Positions 59,093 through 64,000 of a DNA stretch of 64,000 nt are shown piece after piece. The DNA is from UBA2211 sp049302755. GTDB taxonomy: Bacteria; Patescibacteriota; Minisyncoccia; Minisyncoccales; Minisyncoccaceae. Numbering within the stretch: the first letter of the stretch is position 1; every line of letters starts with the position of its first letter. Under the pieces are notes generated by a model. That model did not search any database, was not told the DNA's origin, and saw only the letters and a program-made list of their open reading frames with translations. The stretch lies in assembly GCA_049302755.1 (NCBI GenBank), contig JBAQMK010000002.1:124001-188000 (forward strand), read 5' to 3'. The translations under genes and the position numbers were made by a program.

Positions 59093-60629
59093 GAAAATCA
59101 AAAAGATTTTAATTGCCAATAGGGGAGAAATTGCCTTACGGATAATAAGGACGTGTAAAGAGATGGGAATTAAAACCGTCGTTCTTTGTCCTAATTCGGG
59201 AGACGAAAAGAACTTTCTTGAAACCACCTTGGCTGATGAATACTATTTCTTAGAAGAAGATGGAGTTAAGGGATATCTTAATATGAAAAAGATAGTGGAA
59301 ATAGGGAAGATTGCTAAGGTTGATGCGATCCATCCCGGTTACGGTTTTTTGGCTGAGAATTGGAGATTTGCTCATCTTTGCGAGAGGAATAAGATTAAAT
59401 TCATCGGACCAAATCACAATCTTTTGAGTAAGTTTGAAGACAAGATTGAAGCTAAGAAGATTGCCAAGAAGATCGGTATTCCAACTTTGCCGGCGAGTGA
59501 TAAGCCGATTATGAATAAAAAACAGTTGGCGATGTGGGCCAATAAAATCAAACCACCATTTATCTTGAAAGCCCAGAAAGGAGGCGGTGGTATGGGAATC
59601 AGGATTATTGAGAACAAGATAAACTTGGGAGAATTGTTTGCCATTTCTTTAGCGGTGCAACGACAAATGGCGACTGCCTTCGCCGATGCTGATTTCTTTC
59701 TTGAGAAATATCTTCCGGAGGTAAGGCATATTGAATTCCAAATATTGGGAGACGGAAAGAGTGCTGTTCATTTGGGAGAAAGAGATTGTACGATTCAAAG
59801 AAGATTCCAGAAGCTTTTAGAAGAAGCGCCTTCTTTTTTTCTTGATTCTAAAACTAGAGAAGAAATGGGTGCTTGGGCAGTGAAGATAATAAAGGAATTG
59901 AAATACAAAGGAGCAGCCACCGTTGAGTTTTTAGTTGACAACGACAAGAATTATTATTTCATGGAAGTGAATCCGAGAATTCAGGTTGAGCATCCGGTTA
60001 CCGAAGCCATTACCGGAATTGATATTGTTGAACAGCAGATAAGAATTGCTCAGGGAGAATTATTATCTTTTACTCAAAAAGATGTTCATTTTAACGGTTA
60101 TGCGATTGAAGCCAGAATTAATGCCGAAGATCCGCAGAGAGATTTCCAGCCGACTCCGGGAACAATTGAAAAGTATTTTCCTTCCGGCGGACAGGGAGTA
60201 TTCTTGCACAGTTTCTTGCATCACGGTCAAGAAATATATCCCTACTTTGATTCTTTGTTGGCTAAAGTTGTGGCAACGGGAAAAACAAGAAAGGAAGCGA
60301 TTAATAAATTAAAGAGAGCTTTAGACGAGATTATTATTCAGGGAGTTGATACGACGATTCCTTTCTTTAAATTATTATTAGAGGATAAGGAATTTCTAAA
60401 AGGAAACTTCAACACCAATTTTATAGAAAAGAACGGAATTATAAAAGAGTTAATGCTGAAGCCTTATCTTAAAACAAAGATGAAGGGGAAATTAGTTGAA
60501 GAAATGAATGAAGAAGAGTTGGCGGATATTGTTTTTCATATCTACGAAAAGATTAAGAAGGTGAACGGTTTTTCTCATACATATGTTTCCAAATGGCTTA
60601 ATTCAGAAAGATTAAAAATGACCGATTAA
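59082..60629 (+). CDS. accC: Biotin carboxylase (acetyl/propionyl-CoA carboxylase)
   Basis: Carboxylates biotin on the carrier protein with ATP and bicarbonate. The ATP-grasp motifs KAQKGGGGMGIRI, ERDCTIQRRFQK, and EVNPRIQVEHPVTEAITG are present. The length of 515 residues exceeds AccC (about 450) by a C-terminal helical tail of about 60 residues (KMKGKLVEEMNEEELADIVF), which may join the carrier or transferase. It does not contain its own biotin domain. Overlaps plsC. Confidence 0.92.
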   Translation: MKIKKIKKILIANRGEIALRIIRTCKEMGIKTVVLCPNSGDEKNFLETTLADEYYFLEEDGVKGYLNMKKIVEIGKIAKVDAIHPGYGFLAENWRFAHLCERNKIKFIGPNHNLLSKFEDKIEAKKIAKKIGIPTLPASDKPIMNKKQLAMWANKIKPPFILKAQKGGGGMGIRIIENKINLGELFAISLAVQRQMATAFADADFFLEKYLPEVRHIEFQILGDGKSAVHLGERDCTIQRRFQKLLEEAPSFFLDSKTREEMGAWAVKIIKELKYKGAATVEFLVDNDKNYYFMEVNPRIQVEHPVTEAITGIDIVEQQIRIAQGELLSFTQKDVHFNGYAIEARINAEDPQRDFQPTPGTIEKYFPSGGQGVFLHSFLHHGQEIYPYFDSLLAKVVATGKTRKEAINKLKRALDEIIIQGVDTTIPFFKLLLEDKEFLKGNFNTNFIEKNGIIKELMLKPYLKTKMKGKLVEEMNEEELADIVFHIYEKIKKVNGFSHTYVSKWLNSERLKMTD

Positions 60630-60633
60630 AGAT

Positions 60634-60999
60634 ATGGATTTTAAGATAAAGATTAAAAATAAAGAATACCAGGTTGAATTAAAAGAAAGCAGTGGAGCGG
60701 TGAAGATTAAGATTGGAGGAAAAGAGTTCGTTTTTGGCTCAAACAAAGGCTTAATTGAGGCTCAAGGTGTAACTAAAAAAGATTTAAGTAAGGAGATTGT
60801 TTCTTCTTTGTCCGGTGTGATAATCAATATTTTTGTTAAAGAAGGGGAGAAGGTTAAATCGGGCAAGAAGTTTCTGACTTTATCAGCGATGAAGATGGAA
60901 AATGAGATTGTAGCGGAAAATGATTGCAAGGTTAAAAAGATATTAGTCAAAGAGAATCAGCAGGTTAAAGAAGGGGAAGTCTTAATTATTTTAGAATAA
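60634..60999 (+). CDS. accB: Biotin carboxyl carrier protein
   Basis: 121 residues. The biotinylation site is SAMKMENEI with Lys87, in the C-terminal biotinyl domain (about 50-121). The N-terminal part (1-45) is a small beta segment with no Ala/Pro linker, unlike E. coli AccB. Between accC and the biotin ligase gene that would modify it. Confidence 0.9.
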   Translation: MDFKIKIKNKEYQVELKESSGAVKIKIGGKEFVFGSNKGLIEAQGVTKKDLSKEIVSSLSGVIINIFVKEGEKVKSGKKFLTLSAMKMENEIVAENDCKVKKILVKENQQVKEGEVLIILE

Positions 61000-61000
61000 T

Positions 61001-61528
61001 ATGCAAATAGAAAAGTTTAAAACAATTTCTTCGACCAATAAGAAAGCCAAGGAGATGAGTAATTTGGGTGTTGCTCCCTGGACGATTGTTGTTTCGGAAG
61101 TTCAGGAAAACGGATACGGGAGAAAAGGGGAGGCTTGGTATTCTCCGCTTGGTGGATTGTATTTTTCTATTATTCTTCCCCAGGGAAAGATTGAAGATTT
61201 GCAGACGATAACTATTTTAGCTGCTTTCATTGTCGCTAAAGTAATTAAGGAATCTTTTAATATCGAACCTTTAATTAAATTACCGAACGATGTTTTATTA
61301 AACGGGAAAAAGATTTGTGGGATTTTAACCGAGAATGTTATCGGGTCAGAGGTTAAACTTTCGGTGATCGGAATAGGAATCAATACTAATACTGAAAACT
61401 TTCCAACTGAATTAAAAGATATTGCCACTTCTTTAAAAATGGAATTAGGGAAAGAAGTTGATAATAATATCTTATTAGAAAAAATAATTACTGAATTGAA
61501 AAATCAATTCAAAACAATCAGCGAATAA
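61001..61528 (+). CDS. birA: Biotin-protein ligase (catalytic domain only)
   Basis: Attaches biotin to the carrier. 175 residues: ENGYGRKGEAWYSPLGGLYFS is the biotinyl-AMP loop (variant of GRGRRGRxWxSxxGG), and KLPNDVLLNGKKICGIL holds the active-site Lys. It lacks the N-terminal helix-turn-helix of group II BirA, so it is not a repressor. Placed one base after accB. Biotin synthesis genes are not in the window. Confidence 0.9.
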   Translation: MQIEKFKTISSTNKKAKEMSNLGVAPWTIVVSEVQENGYGRKGEAWYSPLGGLYFSIILPQGKIEDLQTITILAAFIVAKVIKESFNIEPLIKLPNDVLLNGKKICGILTENVIGSEVKLSVIGIGINTNTENFPTELKDIATSLKMELGKEVDNNILLEKIITELKNQFKTISE

Positions 61529-61533
61529 ATATT

Positions 61534-63072
61534 ATGAAATTTAAAAAGGAAATAGAAAAATTGAATAATACTTTATCAGACATTGATAATTCTAAACTGA
61601 TAGATAAACAGCATCAGAAGGGAAAACTGGGAGCCCGAGAAAGAATCAATCTGTTATTGGACGAAAACAGTTTTACCGAATTGGATGCTTTTATCGAAAG
61701 TCGTTTTTCGGGGCTTGATTTAGACAAGAAGAAATTCTTGGGAGATTCGGTGATTACCGGATTCGGGAAGATTAATAACCGAAATGTCTATTTATACAGT
61801 CAGGATTTTTCCAAGATGGGAGGGTCACTAGGAGAGATGCACGGTAAAAAGATTGCCAAAATCATTGAATTGGGGCGTAAAACAGGCTGTCCAATTATCG
61901 GAATCATTGATTCGGGAGGAGCGAGAATCCAAGAGGGAGTTTCCAGTTTAGATGGCTATGCCAGTATTTTTAGAAGTATGGTTAAAGCTTCAGGAGTTGT
62001 TCCTCAGATTAGTATTATGGTCGGTCCTTCGGCCGGCGGAGCTTGTTATGCTCCCGGATTATCTGATTTTATTTTCATGACTGAAGGAATTTCTCAAATG
62101 TATATTACCGGACCGGAAGTGATTAAAAGAGTGACTGGAGAAGATGTTACATTTGAAGGATTGGGAGGAGCAACTGTTCATTCAAGTAAAAGTGGTTGTG
62201 CTCATTTTGTTTATATTAATGAAAAAGATTGTTTTAATGGAGTTAAGAATCTTTTTTCTTACCTTCCTCAAAACAATACTGAAGATTCAATAACAGGACA
62301 GGAGATTGTTGAAGAAGTTAAAAATGAGAAACTGTTAGAAATAATTCCTGAAGAACAGGAAAAAGGATACGACATCAAAGAAGTCATTAAAGAAGTTTTT
62401 GATGCTGATACTTTTTTTGAAGTTCATGCCAAGTTTGCTGTTAATGCGGTTGTCGGGTTTGCCCGATTAAACGGAAACGTGGTAGGTATAGTTGCTAATC
62501 AGCCTAAATCAATGGCCGGGGTATTGGATATTGATTCTTCGGATAAGATTGCCAGGTTTGTTCGGTTTTGCGATGCTTTCAATATTCCTTTGATTAATTT
62601 GGTTGATACTCCGGGTTATCTTCCCGGAGCCAATCAGGAATACCAGGGAATCATTCGTCACGGAGCTAAAGTTTTATATGCCTATGCCGAAGCAACGGTT
62701 CCGAAGATCAGCTTGATATTAAGAAAAGCTTTCGGGGGAGCATATATTGCTTTAGCTTCCCGTGATTTAGGATACGATTGTGTTATCGCCTGGCCCTGTG
62801 CAGAGATAGCGGTGATGGGAGCCGAACAAGCAGTCAAGATTATTTTTAAAAAGCAATTAGCCGATTCTAAGAATCCGGCTAAATTAGAGAAGGAGAAGAT
62901 AAAGGAAATCAAAGATTGTTTCCTTGATCCTTTTTGTGCCGCTAAGCTTGGTCAGGTGGATATGATTATCGACCCAAGAGAAACAAGAAACATTTTAATT
63001 AAATCGCTGGAATCCCTATCAACCAAGCGAGAGGGATTGATAACAAGAAAACATGGCAGTATGCCTTTGTAA
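61534..63072 (+). CDS. Acyl-CoA carboxylase carboxyltransferase subunit (PccB/MmdA-like)
   Basis: 512 residues of the fused carboxyltransferase family, covering both crotonase-like halves. N-terminal GKLGARERINLLLDENSFTELD, the first oxyanion site IDSGGARIQEGV, then GPSAGGACYAPGLSDF, and the second GGAYIALASRDLG, as in propionyl- and acetyl-CoA carboxylase beta. With accC and accB it forms a complete biotin carboxylase complex for malonyl- or methylmalonyl-CoA. It overlaps the alternative start of the ferredoxin-like gene. Confidence 0.92.
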   Translation: MKFKKEIEKLNNTLSDIDNSKLIDKQHQKGKLGARERINLLLDENSFTELDAFIESRFSGLDLDKKKFLGDSVITGFGKINNRNVYLYSQDFSKMGGSLGEMHGKKIAKIIELGRKTGCPIIGIIDSGGARIQEGVSSLDGYASIFRSMVKASGVVPQISIMVGPSAGGACYAPGLSDFIFMTEGISQMYITGPEVIKRVTGEDVTFEGLGGATVHSSKSGCAHFVYINEKDCFNGVKNLFSYLPQNNTEDSITGQEIVEEVKNEKLLEIIPEEQEKGYDIKEVIKEVFDADTFFEVHAKFAVNAVVGFARLNGNVVGIVANQPKSMAGVLDIDSSDKIARFVRFCDAFNIPLINLVDTPGYLPGANQEYQGIIRHGAKVLYAYAEATVPKISLILRKAFGGAYIALASRDLGYDCVIAWPCAEIAVMGAEQAVKIIFKKQLADSKNPAKLEKEKIKEIKDCFLDPFCAAKLGQVDMIIDPRETRNILIKSLESLSTKREGLITRKHGSMPL

Positions 63073-63085
63073 TTTTAAAAAAGAA

Positions 63086-63292
63086 ATGAATTTATACAAA
63101 ATTGATAAATTGAAGTGTCTTGGCTGTGCCGGTTGTACAATCTTCTGTCCCAAAGGGATAGAAATAATGAGTAATGGTAGGGCGAGGATAATAGATTGCA
63201 AAGAATTGGAGAAATGCGGAGGAGAGAAGTTGTGTCCCCGTAAAGCAATTATTAAAAGAGAGATTAAGAAAAAGAAAACCACTGTTATTTAA
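63086..63292 (+). CDS. Small ferredoxin-like 4Fe-4S protein
   Basis: 68 residues from MNLYKIDKLKC (an earlier ATG at 63053 would lie inside the carboxyltransferase gene). It has CLGCAGCTIFCP, a classical CxxCxxCxxxCP motif, and a second, irregular Cys group (DCKELEKCGG...LCP). One cluster seems certain, the second doubtful. It is the last gene of the lipid operon and could supply electrons to the flavin reductases; that role is inferred. Confidence 0.75.
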   Translation: MNLYKIDKLKCLGCAGCTIFCPKGIEIMSNGRARIIDCKELEKCGGEKLCPRKAIIKREIKKKKTTVI

Positions 63293-63305
63293 CAGTGTTT
63301 TCTTT
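63279..63305 (+). terminator. Terminator of the lipid operon
   Basis: CACTGTT (63280-63286), loop ATTT, AACAGTG (63291-63297), T-rich tail. The ferredoxin stop codon lies in the loop and right arm. Confidence 0.8.
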
Positions 63306-63308
63306 TAC

Positions 63309-63337
63309 TTGTTTAGTTGTATTTTTATGGCTATAAT
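63309..63337 (+). promoter_or_regulatory. Promoter of the second argS
   Basis: TTGTTT (63309-63314), 17-base spacer, TATAAT (63332-63337), ten bases before the ATG. Confidence 0.65.
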
Positions 63338-63347
63338 TAGATTGTTT

Positions 63348-64000
63348 ATGAATATACGAGAAGAAATCAAGAATAGTGTCTCTAAATCGCTTAAATCCCT
63401 GGGATACGGAGATGAGTTTGTGGTTAAAGTTTTAAAGCCTAAAGAGGCTTCTTTTGGTGATTATTCAGTCAGTGTGGCCATGGAAATAGCTAAAAAAGAA
63501 GGTAAGAATCCTGCGGAAATAGCTTTAAAAATAAAGGAGGGAATTAATAATAAATACTTTGAAAAGATTGAAGTAGTTAATCCCGGATTCATTAATTTCT
63601 TTATTTCTCAGGATTTAGTTTTAAGTGAAATTCAGGAGGTTTTGAAAAAGGGAGATAAGTTTGGAGATTTGAATATTTCTAAGTCTAAGACTCAGGTTGA
63701 ATTCATTTCTGCCAATCCAACCGGTCCTTTAACGGTCGGAAATGGCCGGGGAGGCCCCTTTGGTGATGTTTTAGCTAATGTTCTTGCTAAGACCGGTGCT
63801 AAGGTTGAAAAAGCTTATTATGTTAATGATTACGGTCAACAGATACTATCTTTGGGTCATTCGGTTTTAAAAGATACGGAAGCTAAATATGCAGGAGAAT
63901 ACATTGATGAATTGGCCTCTGTAATTAAAGAAACAGATCCTTACCAGGTTGGAGTTAAAGCTTCGGCAATTGTTTTAGAAGGAATTAAGAAAACAGTTGC
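63348..64000 (+). CDS. argS: Arginyl-tRNA synthetase (partial, runs off the window)
   Basis: The first 217 residues are visible; the gene continues beyond 64000. It starts MNIREEIKNSVSKSLKSL, closely like the copy at 51374, with VVNPGFINFFIS and SANPTGPLTVGNGRGG. The HIGH-equivalent TVGN is better kept than in the first copy. It is probably the functional ArgRS, and the two copies bracket the lipid operon. Confidence 0.9.
   Translation, partial: MNIREEIKNSVSKSLKSLGYGDEFVVKVLKPKEASFGDYSVSVAMEIAKKEGKNPAEIALKIKEGINNKYFEKIEVVNPGFINFFISQDLVLSEIQEVLKKGDKFGDLNISKSKTQVEFISANPTGPLTVGNGRGGPFGDVLANVLAKTGAKVEKAYYVNDYGQQILSLGHSVLKDTEAKYAGEYIDELASVIKETDPYQVGVKASAIVLEGIKKTV

Noticed and set aside
1..64000. 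tRNA, rRNA, IS elements, prophage, CRISPR arrays, restriction systems
   Set aside because: I looked in all gaps and at gene products and saw no clear example; short gaps are taken up by terminators and promoters.

Overview
The window is AT-rich, dense bacterial DNA with no rRNA, tRNA, IS element or CRISPR array that I can see. The gene set points to a candidate phyla radiation (Patescibacteria, probably Parcubacteria-like) bacterium: short genes with ATGA/TAATG overlaps, -10 boxes almost touching start codons, a stand-alone 5'-3' exonuclease, PolX, EndoQ, a PilB-type ATPase, Elp3 and a compact ATP synthase operon. TGA is used as a stop (for example mutM and smpB), which argues against the Gly-recoded Gracilibacteria/Absconditabacteria. 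The lineage call is inference.

Layout. 1-175 looks like part of an origin (two perfect DnaA boxes) before dnaN. 1.3-9.3 kb: a class A PBP, tyrS, the ruvC-yebC and ruvB genes, a structured 6S-like RNA, a GspE/PilB ATPase and a degenerate DHH protein. 9.4-17.1 kb: tsaE, a 5'-3' exonuclease, a PAS kinase/receiver pair, mutM, holA, a HAD protein, rpsT (minus), ruvA and a MurE-like ligase. 17.1-23.2 kb: a complete F1Fo ATP synthase operon. 23.2-38.2 kb: an M3-type peptidase, Elp3 head-to-head with a Trm9-like methyltransferase, EndoQ, stomatin, mltG, greA behind an attenuator-like leader, membrane proteins, polX, a PP-loop tRNA thiolase, and rplT-rpmI-infC. 38.2-39.0 kb: tmRNA and smpB, physically overlapping.

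39.2-50.0 kb is a surface/signalling locus. A secreted 1870-residue modular protein ends in a dockerin. The next gene encodes a membrane-anchored protein with an N-terminal cohesin domain. They are followed by a multi-PAS histidine kinase and two receiver-only proteins. This looks like a cohesin-dockerin surface assembly linked to a two-component system.

51.4-64.0 kb holds a lipid-building locus between two argS paralogues: an archaeal-type thiolase, a zinc-ribbon/DUF35-like protein fused to a DUF362-like region, FabG, a FabZ-FabK fusion, a second FabK, PlsC, biotin carboxylase, biotin carrier, biotin ligase, carboxyltransferase and a small ferredoxin-like protein. No ACP, FabD, FabH or FabF is present here, so the set reads as a possible ACP-independent, CoA-based fatty acid pathway with its own carboxylase and acyltransferase. 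This and the cohesin-dockerin locus are the strongest candidates for an undescribed system.
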